From Streptomyces seoulensis (lineage in GTDB: Bacteria > Actinomycetota > Actinomycetes > Streptomycetales > Streptomycetaceae): DNA of 64,000 nt. Shown here in pieces: positions 7,914 through 16,313 of this stretch (the first letter of the stretch is position 1; each line of letters opens with the position of its first letter). The notes under the pieces are model-generated. The model was not told the DNA's origin, did not search any database, and saw only the letters and a program-made list of their open reading frames with translations. A program made the position numbers and the translations under genes. Where the stretch lies: NCBI RefSeq assembly GCF_004328625.1, contig NZ_CP032229.1:372001-436000 (forward strand), written 5' to 3'.

Positions 7914-8975
7914 ATGGCTGTGACGGAAACCAGAGGTATTCACCTCGCCGCCCCGGTGATCTGTGAGTCGGCGGAAATGTGGAACGCGCAGGCGGACAGC
8001 CTGCCGGTGACACGTGCGCCCATCGAGTCGCTCTCGACCGAAGACTCCCCCCGTATATCCGGGGAGAACGAGGAACACGTCCGGCACCTCGCGCAGTGCG
8101 TCTCGCCGCTGCCACCGATCATCGTGCACCGCGCCACGCGCCGCGTCATCGACGGCGTCCATCGACTGCGGGCCGCCCGGCTCAACGGGCAGACCCATAT
8201 CGACGTGCAGTACTTCGACGGCACCGCCAAGGACGCGTTCCTGCTGGCGGTGGAGCGCAACGCCCACCACGGGCTGCCGCTGACCCGCGCCGACCGCAAC
8301 GCGGCCGCGCTGCGCATCATCCGCTCGCACCCGGACTGGTCGGACCGGATGATCGCGTCCGCCACCGGTCTCTCGCCGAAGACGGTGGGCTCGATCCGGC
8401 GTCGTTCGGGTGACGCGATTCCTCAGTTGAACGCCCGGATCGGCCGGGACGGCCGGTCGCGCCCGGTGGACAACTCCGAGCGGCGCCGGCTGGCGGGTGA
8501 ATACGCCCGGACCCATCCGCAGGCCACCCTGCGGGAGATCGCCCGGGAGAGCGGACTGTCCCTGGCGACCGCCCGTGACGTGCGCGAACGCGTCCAGAAG
8601 GGCGCGAGTCCGACCCTCGGCGCGCGCCCGTCCGGCGGCCCGGTGCACCGGCCGGCCGCCCCGGCGCCCGCGGCCCGGAATCCCGACCAGGGCGGTGTGA
8701 CCGCGTTCGCGCTGGCGGAGACGTTGCTGCTGCTCAAGCGGGACCCGTCGATACGGCTCACCGAGCACGGCCGGTTCCTGCTGCGACTGCTGGACACCCA
8801 CGCACTGGCGAACCGGCGCTGGGAGGAACTGGTGGACCGGATTCCGCCGCACTGCGCGGCCAAGGTCGCGGCCGCGGCCCGGGAATGCGCGGCCTCCTGG
8901 CGGGACGCGGCCCAGCAGCTGGAGGAGCGGGCCAGAGCGGTCGACGGGAGGGGGGCGGTGAACACCATCGCCTGA
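7914..8975 (+). CDS. StrR-like ParB-domain transcriptional activator
   Basis: A 353-residue protein with an N-terminal ParB/Spo0J nuclease-like domain (PIIVHRATRRVIDGVHRLRAA, about residues 65-90) and a helix-turn-helix (DRMIASATGLSPKTVGSIRRR, about 143-163), with a second HTH-like segment near LREIARESGLSLATARDVRE. This is the layout and length of pathway-specific activators such as StrR and NovG, not of a chromosome-partition ParB, which would sit next to parA. ATG 7914 follows AGGAG (7902-7906) at 7 bases. It heads a run of plus-strand genes (NmrA, aldo/keto reductase, metK). It is probably the main switch of the cluster; its DNA site was not found by eye. Confidence 0.85.
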   Translation: MAVTETRGIHLAAPVICESAEMWNAQADSLPVTRAPIESLSTEDSPRISGENEEHVRHLAQCVSPLPPIIVHRATRRVIDGVHRLRAARLNGQTHIDVQYFDGTAKDAFLLAVERNAHHGLPLTRADRNAAALRIIRSHPDWSDRMIASATGLSPKTVGSIRRRSGDAIPQLNARIGRDGRSRPVDNSERRRLAGEYARTHPQATLREIARESGLSLATARDVRERVQKGASPTLGARPSGGPVHRPAAPAPAARNPDQGGVTAFALAETLLLLKRDPSIRLTEHGRFLLRLLDTHALANRRWEELVDRIPPHCAAKVAAAARECAASWRDAAQQLEERARAVDGRGAVNTIA

Positions 8976-9003
8976 ATCCAGCGCTTCTCCCTATGCTCTC
9001 CGC

Positions 9004-9858
9004 ATGACAATTCTGGTGACCGGGGCCACCGGCAAGACGGGCCGCCATGTATTACGGGAACTGCTGGCAGAGGGCGAAGAGGTACGTGTACTGACCCGCA
9101 GTCCACAAAAGGCGGACGTCCCTTCCGGGGTGAGTGTCGTACAGGGTGACCTGAGTGAACCGGAAAGCCTTTTTCCGGCGCTCGACGGGGTGAATTCCGT
9201 ATTCCTCTTCCCGGTTCTCGACGCCATTCCGGCATTCGCGGCGACGGCGAAACGCGCGGGCGTGGCGAAGGTGGTGCTGTTCACCGGGGCCTGGGCCGCG
9301 GGGCACACCGGGCGGGACCGGGCCTCCTGGGTCTATCCGAGGTACCGGGCGGCCGAGGCGGCGCTCGCGGAGAACGGCCCCGAGCGGTGGACGGTGCTCC
9401 GGCCGGCGCCCTTCGCCACCAACGCGCTGTGGTGGGCGCCGGGCGCGCGGGCGGACGGGGTGGTACGGCTGCCCCATCCGGACGCCGTCTGCCCGGTGGT
9501 CCACGAGGCCGACCTCGCCGCGGCCGCCGCGGCCGCGCTGCGCACGGACGGCCACCACGGGCGGTGGTACACGGTCACCGGGCCCGCGCCCGTCTCGCAG
9601 GCGGAGCAGGTCGCCGCGATCGCGGAGGCGAGCGGACGGCCGCTGCGGGTGGAGCGGACGGACCCGGAGGCGTGGCGGTCCCAGGCGGAGCGCTTCCTGC
9701 GGCCGGGAATCGTCGCGGACCTGCTGAACGAGTGGTCCCAGACCGAGGCCGACCCGGCCACCGCCCTGCCGGTCACCTCGGCGGTGGAGGACCTCACCGG
9801 CCGGCCCGCGCGCACCTTCGCCCGCTGGGCCGCCGATCACGCGGACGACTTCCGCTGA
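9004..9858 (+). CDS. NmrA-like NAD(P)-binding reductase with a TTA codon
   Basis: A 284-residue atypical short-chain dehydrogenase of the NmrA/NAD(P)H:quinone-reductase type. The N-terminal Rossmann loop is LVTGATGKTGRHVL; the catalytic YxxxK of classical SDRs is absent, normal for this family. Codon 17 (9052-9054) is TTA, read in Streptomyces only by the bldA leucyl-tRNA, so full translation should depend on development. The gene follows the StrR-like activator by 28 bases and precedes an aldo/keto reductase; it may be a pathway reductase or a redox sensor. Its codon use is less GC-rich in the first 200 bases than in the rest. Confidence 0.87.
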   Translation: MTILVTGATGKTGRHVLRELLAEGEEVRVLTRSPQKADVPSGVSVVQGDLSEPESLFPALDGVNSVFLFPVLDAIPAFAATAKRAGVAKVVLFTGAWAAGHTGRDRASWVYPRYRAAEAALAENGPERWTVLRPAPFATNALWWAPGARADGVVRLPHPDAVCPVVHEADLAAAAAAALRTDGHHGRWYTVTGPAPVSQAEQVAAIAEASGRPLRVERTDPEAWRSQAERFLRPGIVADLLNEWSQTEADPATALPVTSAVEDLTGRPARTFARWAADHADDFR

Positions 9859-9895
9859 CCCCGCCGTTTCCCCGATCCGGCCCCGAAAGGACGTC

Positions 9896-10867
9896 ATGGA
9901 GTACACCCAGCTCGGCCGCAGCGGTCTGCGCGTGTCCCGGCTCTGTCTCGGCACCATGAACTTCGGGGTGCACACCGAGGAGGCCGAGGCCCACCGCATC
10001 CTGGACGCCGCCCTGGACGCGGGCGTCAACTTCGTGGACACCGCCGACCTGTACGGCTGGCCCGAGCACCCCGGCCTGACCGAGACGGTGATCGGCAGCT
10101 GGCTCGCGCGGGGCGGGGGCCGCCGGGAGCGGACGGTGCTGGCCACCAAGGTGTACTCGGACATGGGCGACTGGCCCAACGAGGGCGGGCTGTCCGCGCT
10201 GCACATCCGCCGGGCGGTCGAGGCCAGCCTGCGGCGGCTGCGCACCGACCACATCGACCTGTACCAGATGCACCACGTCGACCGGTCGACCCCGTGGGAC
10301 GAGATCTGGCAGGCCATGGACGTCCTGGTCACCCAGGGCAAGATCGTCTACGTCGGCTCCAGCAACTTCGCCGGCTGGCACCTGGCCGAGGCCCAGGAGA
10401 GCGCGCGCGCCCGGCACCTGCCCGGACTGGTGAGCGAGCAGTCCCACTACAACCTCCTGGAGCGCACCGTCGAGCTGGAGGTGATCCCGGCCGCCCGGCG
10501 CTACGGCATCGGCCTGCTCCCCTGGTCCCCGCTGCACAGCGGGCTGCTCGCCGGGGTGCTGCGGGACGAACGCCGGGGCGTGCGGCGCACGGTCGCGCGG
10601 GCCGCCGCCGCGCTGGCGACCCGCCGCCCGCAGATCCAGGAGTACGAGGACCTCGCCGCCGAGCTGGGCCAGGAGCCGGGGCATGTCGCGCTGGCCTGGC
10701 TGCTCGCCAACCCGGCCGTCACCGCGCCCGTCGTCGGCCCGCGCACCCTGGCCCAGTTGCACAGCGCGCTCGCCGCGCTCGACGTCGAGCTGGAGCCGAA
10801 GGCGCTGGCCCGGCTCGACGAGATCTTCCCCGGTCACCGGCCCGCGCCCGAGGCGTACGCCTGGTGA
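9896..10867 (+). CDS. Aldo/keto reductase
   Basis: A 323-residue (alpha/beta)8 barrel NADPH-dependent oxidoreductase. The catalytic tetrad is visible: Asp and Tyr in FVDTADLYG (about 45-53), Lys in VLATKVY (about 82-88), and His in YQMHHVD (about 122-128). The family reduces aldehydes or ketones with NADPH; close relatives are described as YhdN/Tas-like. ATG follows cgaaaggacgtc. It lies between the NmrA-like gene and metK on the same strand and is probably a tailoring reductase, though many genomes carry uncharacterised members. Confidence 0.9.
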   Translation: MEYTQLGRSGLRVSRLCLGTMNFGVHTEEAEAHRILDAALDAGVNFVDTADLYGWPEHPGLTETVIGSWLARGGGRRERTVLATKVYSDMGDWPNEGGLSALHIRRAVEASLRRLRTDHIDLYQMHHVDRSTPWDEIWQAMDVLVTQGKIVYVGSSNFAGWHLAEAQESARARHLPGLVSEQSHYNLLERTVELEVIPAARRYGIGLLPWSPLHSGLLAGVLRDERRGVRRTVARAAAALATRRPQIQEYEDLAAELGQEPGHVALAWLLANPAVTAPVVGPRTLAQLHSALAALDVELEPKALARLDEIFPGHRPAPEAYAW

Positions 10868-10936
10868 CACCCGGCCGGGGCCCACGCGCCCCGGCCACCC
10901 CGCACCGTCAGCAGCCGCTGCAACCCGAGGAGTGTC

Positions 10937-12124
10937 ATGCCCCGCCGTCTGTTCACTTCGGAGTCCGTCACCGAGGGCCATCCCGACAAGATGGCCGACC
11001 GGATCAGCGACACGGTCCTCGACGCGCTGCTGGCGCGTGACCCGCGCTCGCGCGTCGCCGTGGAGACCCTGATCACCACCGGCCAGGTGCATGTGGCCGG
11101 CGAGGTCACCACCCGGGCCTGGGCCGACGTGCCCGCCCTGGTCCGCGAGGCCGTGCTCGACATCGGCTACGACGCCTCCGCGAAGGGCTTCGACGGTGCC
11201 TCCTGCGGAGTGTCCGTCTCCATCGGCGCCCAATCCCCCGACATCGCGCGCGGTGTCGACGCGGACAGCGAGGATCTGCTGGCCGCCCAGGGCGCCGGTG
11301 ACCAGGGCCTGATGTTCGGGTACGCGACCGACGAGACCCCGGAGCTGTTGCCGCTCCCGATCCGGCTCGCGCACCGGCTGGCCCAGCGGCTCACCGAGGT
11401 GCGCCGCTCCGGGAACATGCCGTACCTCAGGCCCGACGGGAAGACCCAGGTCACCGTGGAGTACGACGGGGACCGGGCGGTCCGGCTGGACACGGTGGTC
11501 GTGTCCGCGCAGCACGCGGCGGACGTCTCGCTGGAGGACCTGCTGGTGCCCGAGGTGCGCCGCAACGTGGTCGACGTGGAGCTGGGGCGACTGGCGGAGG
11601 AGGGGATCGAACTCGACACCGACGGCTGCCGGTTGCTGGTGAATCCCACCGGGCGCTTCCACATCGGCGGCCCGATGGGCGACGCCGGGCTGACCGGCCG
11701 GAAGATCATCATCGACACCTACGGCGGCATGGCCCGCCACGGGGGCGGCGCCTTCTCGGGCAAGGACCCGTCCAAGGTGGACCGCAGCGCCGCGTACGCG
11801 ATGCGCTGGGTGGCCAAGAACGTCGTGGCCGCCGGTCTCGCCGGGCGCTGCGAGGTGCAGGTCGCGTACGCCATCGGGCGGGCCGAGCCGGTGGGCCTGT
11901 TCATCGAGACGTTCGGCACCCACCGGGTCGGCGTCGACGTGATCGGCAAGGCCATCGACGAGGTCTTCGACCTGCGCCCGGCGGCCATCATCCGCGACCT
12001 CGACCTGCTGCGGCCCATCTACGCCCGGACGGCGGCGTACGGGCATTTCGGCCGCGAGCTGCCGGACTTCACCTGGGAGCGCACGGACCGCGCGGAGGCA
12101 CTGCGAGCGGTGGCGGGACTTTAG
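10937..12124 (+). CDS. metK: S-adenosylmethionine synthetase (second copy type)
   Basis: A 395-residue methionine adenosyltransferase: ATP + methionine + water to SAM + phosphate + diphosphate. Signatures seen are [20 protein letters not shown] at the N-terminus, [15 protein letters not shown] (about 115-130) and [19 protein letters not shown] (about 270-290, phosphate loop). The housekeeping Streptomyces metK lies beside rpoZ/coaBC/priA; here the neighbours are biosynthetic genes, so this is likely an extra copy that raises SAM supply for the pathway. The O-methyltransferase-like domain at 16314-18044 is a possible SAM user. The gene ends at a perfect hairpin. Confidence 0.95.
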   Translation: MPRRLFTSESVTEGHPDKMADRISDTVLDALLARDPRSRVAVETLITTGQVHVAGEVTTRAWADVPALVREAVLDIGYDASAKGFDGASCGVSVSIGAQSPDIARGVDADSEDLLAAQGAGDQGLMFGYATDETPELLPLPIRLAHRLAQRLTEVRRSGNMPYLRPDGKTQVTVEYDGDRAVRLDTVVVSAQHAADVSLEDLLVPEVRRNVVDVELGRLAEEGIELDTDGCRLLVNPTGRFHIGGPMGDAGLTGRKIIIDTYGGMARHGGGAFSGKDPSKVDRSAAYAMRWVAKNVVAAGLAGRCEVQVAYAIGRAEPVGLFIETFGTHRVGVDVIGKAIDEVFDLRPAAIIRDLDLLRPIYARTAAYGHFGRELPDFTWERTDRAEALRAVAGL

Positions 12125-12136
12125 AGCTCCAACAGC

Positions 12137-12167
12137 TGCGCCCCGCCCAGGACTTGGGCGGGGCGCA
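12137..12167. terminator. Bidirectional hairpin terminator after metK
   Basis: A perfect 13-base-pair stem (12137-12149 with 12155-12167) around the loop ggact, placed between the convergent metK and isocitrate-lyase-like genes, 13 bases after the metK stop. Confidence 0.85.
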
Positions 12168-12182
12168 CTGCTGTGCCGGGAT

Positions 12183-12917
12183 TCAGGCGGGCAGGGTGCG
12201 GGCGATCTCCGTGAGGGCGGCCTCGGCACGCTGGTGCAGGCCGCCGCCGAAGGTGACGCGGGCGGCGCCCAGCCGGCCCAGCTCCGCCGGGGCCGGCCCG
12301 TTCGGCAGGTACAGGGCGTTCAGCGGGGCCGGGACGGCCCCGGACAGCTCGGGCAGCAGCTCGGCCGGGGCCAGGATCGGATAGATCACGTCCGCCCCCG
12401 CCTCGGCGTACAGGCGGCCCCGGCCGATCGCCTCCTCCGCGTCGCTCGCGCCGTGCAGGAACGTGTCCACGCGGGCGTTGAGCACCACCCGGCCCTCGGC
12501 GGCCGCCACGAACTTCCCCAGCCAGTCGGCGTGTTCGTGGGCGTCCTTGAGCTTGCCGGAGCCGTGGTCGGTGTCCTCCAGATTGCAGCCGACCGCGCCC
12601 ACGGCGAGCAGCCGCTCCACGATCCGGGCCGGGGCGAGCCCGTAGCCGTCCTCGATGTCGACGGTCACCGGGACGTCGACGGCGCGGATGATCCGGGCCA
12701 GCGCCTCGAACACCTCGTCCGCCGGGGCGGCTCCCCCGTCGTCGTACCCGAGCACGGCGGCGACAGCGGCGCTGGAGGTGGCCAGCACCGGGTGCCCGGC
12801 GTCCGCGAACACCCGGGCGCTGACCGCGTCCCACACATTGGGGATCACCAGCGGATCACCGGGTCCGGGCCGCCGATGCAGCGCACGGAACTCCTCGGTC
12901 CGGGTACGACTGGACAC
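12183..12917 (-). CDS. Isocitrate lyase/PEP mutase superfamily protein
   Basis: A 244-residue TIM-barrel protein with PLVIPNVWDAVSARVFADAG at the N-terminus, VTVDIEDGYG (Mg-binding Asp/Glu) and GCNLEDTDHGSGKL. It lacks the EDKxxxxxNS signature of true phosphoenolpyruvate mutase, so a phosphonate pathway is not supported. The family also includes oxaloacetate hydrolases, methylisocitrate-type lyases and dimethylmalate lyase. GTG 12917 follows CAGGAGGCGACCT, a strong ribosome site. It is the last gene of the minus-strand run after the CreD-like lyase. One speculation is recycling of the C4 acid made by the nitrosuccinate route, but many stand-alone copies exist in Streptomyces. Confidence 0.85.
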   Translation of the reverse strand: MSSRTRTEEFRALHRRPGPGDPLVIPNVWDAVSARVFADAGHPVLATSSAAVAAVLGYDDGGAAPADEVFEALARIIRAVDVPVTVDIEDGYGLAPARIVERLLAVGAVGCNLEDTDHGSGKLKDAHEHADWLGKFVAAAEGRVVLNARVDTFLHGASDAEEAIGRGRLYAEAGADVIYPILAPAELLPELSGAVPAPLNALYLPNGPAPAELGRLGAARVTFGGGLHQRAEAALTEIARTLPA

Positions 12918-12998
12918 AGGTCGCCTCCTGAAGACGGTCACCACGAACGGGCAGCCGCCAGCGTAGGCAACCGAGGGTGCGTACGTCCCGTGGTGCCC

Positions 12999-14384
12999 TC
13001 AGCGTTTCAGCGCCCGGTCCACCAACGCCCCCGCCGCGCCCGTGTAATGGGCCGGGTCCAGCAGCTCGGCGAGCTCCGGGCCGTCCAGCACGTCCGCCAG
13101 TTCCGGCAGCGCCGCCAGCACTTCACCCAGCCGCACCCCCTCCCCCGCGGCCCGCCCCGACGCCTCGCTCAGCAGGCGCCGCGCCTCCGCCTTGCCCAGC
13201 CGGGGGGCCAGGACCGCGGCCACGCGCTCGGAGACGATCCGGCCGCCCGTCAGGGCGAGGTTGGCACGCATACGGCCGGGGTCGACCGTGAGGCCCCGCG
13301 CGAGGTCGAGCGCGGTGTGGGCGGCGCCGCCGGTCAGGCGGAGGGACTCGCGGAGCAGGGTCCATTCGGCGTGCCAGGCCCCGGCGGACCGTTCGTCCTC
13401 GGCGGTGAGGCACTGGGTCAACCCGGCGGACAGCACCGGCACTTGGAGGGCCGCCGAGCGGATCAGCGTGGCGAGGACCGGGTTGCGCTTGTGGGGCATG
13501 GCGGAGGAGGCGCCCCGGCCGGCCGGGGCGGGCTCGGCCACCTCGCCGACCTCGGTGCGGGCCAGTACCTGTACGTCCGCCGCGATCTTGCCGAGCGCGG
13601 CCGCCGTGTGGGCGAGCGCGGCGCCGAGGTCGGCCACCGGGGTGCGCAGCGCGTGCCAGGGCAGCACGGGCCGGGCGAGGCCGGTCTCGTCGGCGTAGGC
13701 GGCGGTGAGGGCGTCCAGGTAACCGCCGGTCTCGTCGGCGCCGGTGGCTCCGTCGAGGCGGGCGTACTCCAGGTAGCCGGCGAGGGTGCCCGCCGCGCCG
13801 CCGAGCGCGACCGGCAGGCCGTGGTCCAGGACGCGGCCGAGCCGGTCGGCGGAGTCGAGTACGAGCGAGCGCCAGCCCGCGGCCTTGAGCCCGAAGGTGG
13901 TGGGCACGGCGTGCAGGGCGAGCGTGCGCCCGGCCATGACGGTGTCCCGGTGCTCCCCGGCGAGACGGCCCAGTTCATCGGCGGTGGCGCGCAGGTCGGC
14001 GACGGTGAGGCGCAGCGCGCGGGCGGCCACCAGCATGGTGCCGGTGTCCAGGATGTCCTGGCTGGTGGAGCCCCGGTGGACGTACTCGGCGGCGGCCGGG
14101 TCGGCGGCCGCGACCACGGCGGTGAAGGCGCGGACCAGACCGACCACCGGGTTGGCGGTCTCGCGGGCCGCGAGGGCGAGCGCGCGGGCGTCCAGCCGCC
14201 GTGCGTCGGCGGCCTCGGTGATGACGGCGGCGGCCGACGCGGGTACGGCACCGAGCCGGGCCTGGGCCCGCGCCAGCGCGGCCTCGGCGTCCAGCATGGC
14301 CTGGAGCCACGCCGGGTCCCCGGTCGCCTCCTCCACGGGCACCCCGGCGCGCACCGGGGACAGCAGTCCGACGTCGGTGTTCAC
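12999..14384 (-). CDS. Nitrosuccinate lyase, CreD-like (fumarase/adenylosuccinate lyase superfamily)
   Basis: A 461-residue lyase with the superfamily signature ASSAMPHKRNPVL (about 291-303), the catalytic-loop region STSQDILDT (about 110-118) and the C-terminal helical bundle. By sequence alone it looks like 3-carboxymuconate cycloisomerase or adenylosuccinate lyase. Its GTG overlaps the stop of a CreE-like flavoprotein, the pair that defines the aspartate-nitrosuccinate pathway: the flavoprotein makes nitrosuccinate and the lyase splits it into fumarate and nitrous acid. No protocatechuate genes are near, which disfavours a catabolic role. The assignment rests on the pairing as much as on the motifs. 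Confidence 0.82.
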   Translation of the reverse strand: MNTDVGLLSPVRAGVPVEEATGDPAWLQAMLDAEAALARAQARLGAVPASAAAVITEAADARRLDARALALAARETANPVVGLVRAFTAVVAAADPAAAEYVHRGSTSQDILDTGTMLVAARALRLTVADLRATADELGRLAGEHRDTVMAGRTLALHAVPTTFGLKAAGWRSLVLDSADRLGRVLDHGLPVALGGAAGTLAGYLEYARLDGATGADETGGYLDALTAAYADETGLARPVLPWHALRTPVADLGAALAHTAAALGKIAADVQVLARTEVGEVAEPAPAGRGASSAMPHKRNPVLATLIRSAALQVPVLSAGLTQCLTAEDERSAGAWHAEWTLLRESLRLTGGAAHTALDLARGLTVDPGRMRANLALTGGRIVSERVAAVLAPRLGKAEARRLLSEASGRAAGEGVRLGEVLAALPELADVLDGPELAELLDPAHYTGAAGALVDRALKR

Positions 14385-16309
14385 GCCGTCACCTCCGCCG
14401 GTCCGGCGGGCACCGGGGCGGGCAGGGACAGTACGGCGTGCGCGATGGCGTCGGAGTCCTCCAGCGTCACGGAGCCCACGCCGGGCCGGATGCCCGCCGC
14501 GGTGACCCAGTGCACGGCCTCGGTGGGGACGCCGTAGGCGAAGCGCCGGGGGTGGGCGCGGCCGGCGGCGTCGACGAGCCGGTAGGGGCGTGTCGACACG
14601 TCGAGGCCGCCGGTCTCGTACACCCCGCCGTGCGCGGTGGGTATCCGGTGCGGGCGGCACTGGCCGGTGCTCAGCAGGTGACGCAGCAGCGGGTCGGCGG
14701 TGCGCTGGAGGTCGGGTTCGGGGAGCCGGGCCTCGATGAGCGCGGCGAAGGGCGGGCCGACGGCCGCTCCGCCGAGGGCGCGGGCCACGAAGGCGGGGCC
14801 GTCGTCGGCGGTGTCCACCAGCAGGCCGGGCGGCAGGATCTCCACGATCCCGGCCTCGATGAGCGCGGTGAGTTCCTCGATGCGGGAGGCGGGCGGGCCG
14901 ATGGAGAGGAAGGCGTTGAGCGGGGTGTACCAGGCGTGCAGCTGGTCGCGGTAGGAGGCGCCGTCGATGCCGTCGTGGTCGACGACGAGGCGGATCTCGT
15001 TGCGCAGGTCGCGCAGCACGTCCAGGGCGGCCTTCAGCGGGCCGGTGACGTTCCCCGCGCGGGCGTCGGCCACGTCCTGGCGCAGATGCCCGAGCAGCCA
15101 GGCGCGGTAGTCGTCCACGGAGCCGAACTCCCGCTCCCCGTACGGCCGGGCGATGCGCGCCCAGTCCCAGCGGTCGGCGGCGCCGATGCCGGCCTCGTCG
15201 AGGAAGGCGTCCTCCTCGCTCTCCGGGACGTGCGGGTAGGCGTCCGCGAAGGCGGTGGCGTCCTCACCGCGCGCGGTGAGCAGGGCCGCGTAGTAGACGC
15301 CCTGGACCTCGCGGGCGATCAGCGGCCACAGGTCGGCCCGGAAGCTCAACCGCTCGCCCCGCCGGGCGCGTTCGCGCAGGGCGGCGACCCTGTGCTGGTC
15401 CAGCAGCCGTGGCTCGTGGCGGCCGTGGGCGCCCTTCTGGTTCTCGCCGCGCGCGTGGTACGGCACTCCGCGCCGGGAGCCCGCGAACATGCGGGGTTCC
15501 TCGCCGGAGGGCCGGTAGACGAGCCGGCCGTCGGCCCGGGTGAAGGAGCCGCCCCGGCCGAGCGTGAAGAGGGCGAGGTAGTCGAAGAAGTTGAGGCCGA
15601 GCCCGCGCAGCAGCACCGGCTGCCCGGCGCCGATGCCCGAGAGGTCGTGGTCGGCGGGGTTGGCGGGCGGCAGATAGGTCAGCCCGCGCGTGGCGGCGAA
15701 GTCCGCGAACCGGCGTATCTCGTCGGTGGGCCGGTTCGGCAGGTGGCCGAGGGCGAGGACGACGGCGTCGAGCCCGGTCAGCCTGGTCCCGTCGGCCAGG
15801 AGCACGCTCTGCGGGCCGCCCGGCACGGGCCCGGTGTCGTCCAGGGCGACGGCGCGCGAGGCGTGCACCCGGACGGTGATGTGGGCCGGGGCGGTGGCGA
15901 TCAGGAGGCGGAAGACCCAGCGCAGGTAGTGGCCGTAGAAGGCGCGGGTCGGGTAGGAGTCGGGGCCGAGGGCGCGGGCCTCGGCGGCGATCGCCTCGTC
16001 GGCGGTACCGGTGTGGGCGAGACGGCGTGCCCACTCGTACAGGCTGGGGCCGTCCTCCACCGGGCCGACGATGTCGACGCTGTGGTCGGTGAACACGGTG
16101 ACCTGGGAGGCCACCGTGTTCATCAGCAGGTGCGGGGACTGCGCGGTGCGCCAGACCCGGCCCGGCCCCGGGGGCGAGGGGTCGACGAGGTGGACGGTGA
16201 GCCGTTCGCGCGAGGGCGACTTGCGTTCCTGGGCGAGCAGCCGCTCCAGGACGGACACGCCGCGGGGTCCCGCCCCGACGACGCAGATCTCCGAGGGTGT
16301 GCTGATCAA
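14381..16309 (-). CDS. Aspartate N-oxygenating flavoprotein, CreE-like (nitrosuccinate synthase)
   Basis: A 642-residue FAD/NAD(P)-binding protein. The FAD loop is ICVVGAGPRGVSVLERLL near residue 8, and a second dinucleotide region is VVLALGHLPNRP (about 165-176). The length and long C-terminal part match the NAD_binding_9 group containing CreE, which oxidises L-aspartate to nitrosuccinate using O2 and NADPH. I choose TTG 16309: it follows GGAGAG at 8 bases, just after the stop of the upstream gene, and leaves a correct FAD loop. It sits between the adenylation-like/methyltransferase fusion and the CreD-like lyase, to which it is translationally coupled. The product should be the pathway's nitrous acid precursor. 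Confidence 0.83.
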   Translation of the reverse strand: MISTPSEICVVGAGPRGVSVLERLLAQERKSPSRERLTVHLVDPSPPGPGRVWRTAQSPHLLMNTVASQVTVFTDHSVDIVGPVEDGPSLYEWARRLAHTGTADEAIAAEARALGPDSYPTRAFYGHYLRWVFRLLIATAPAHITVRVHASRAVALDDTGPVPGGPQSVLLADGTRLTGLDAVVLALGHLPNRPTDEIRRFADFAATRGLTYLPPANPADHDLSGIGAGQPVLLRGLGLNFFDYLALFTLGRGGSFTRADGRLVYRPSGEEPRMFAGSRRGVPYHARGENQKGAHGRHEPRLLDQHRVAALRERARRGERLSFRADLWPLIAREVQGVYYAALLTARGEDATAFADAYPHVPESEEDAFLDEAGIGAADRWDWARIARPYGEREFGSVDDYRAWLLGHLRQDVADARAGNVTGPLKAALDVLRDLRNEIRLVVDHDGIDGASYRDQLHAWYTPLNAFLSIGPPASRIEELTALIEAGIVEILPPGLLVDTADDGPAFVARALGGAAVGPPFAALIEARLPEPDLQRTADPLLRHLLSTGQCRPHRIPTAHGGVYETGGLDVSTRPYRLVDAAGRAHPRRFAYGVPTEAVHWVTAAGIRPGVGSVTLEDSDAIAHAVLSLPAPVPAGPAEVTA

Positions 16310-16313
16310 GGGG

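Noticed and set aside
7914..8975. Chromosome-partition ParB or plasmid replication region
   Set aside because: No parA, no parS-like repeats, and the length and place match StrR-type activators.
12183..12917. Phosphonate pathway (PEP mutase)
   Set aside because: The EDKxxxxxNS signature is missing and no phosphonopyruvate decarboxylase or other phosphonate gene is present.
12999..14384. 3-carboxymuconate cycloisomerase or adenylosuccinate lyase
   Set aside because: No protocatechuate or purine genes beside it; overlap with a CreE-like gene supports a nitrosuccinate lyase.
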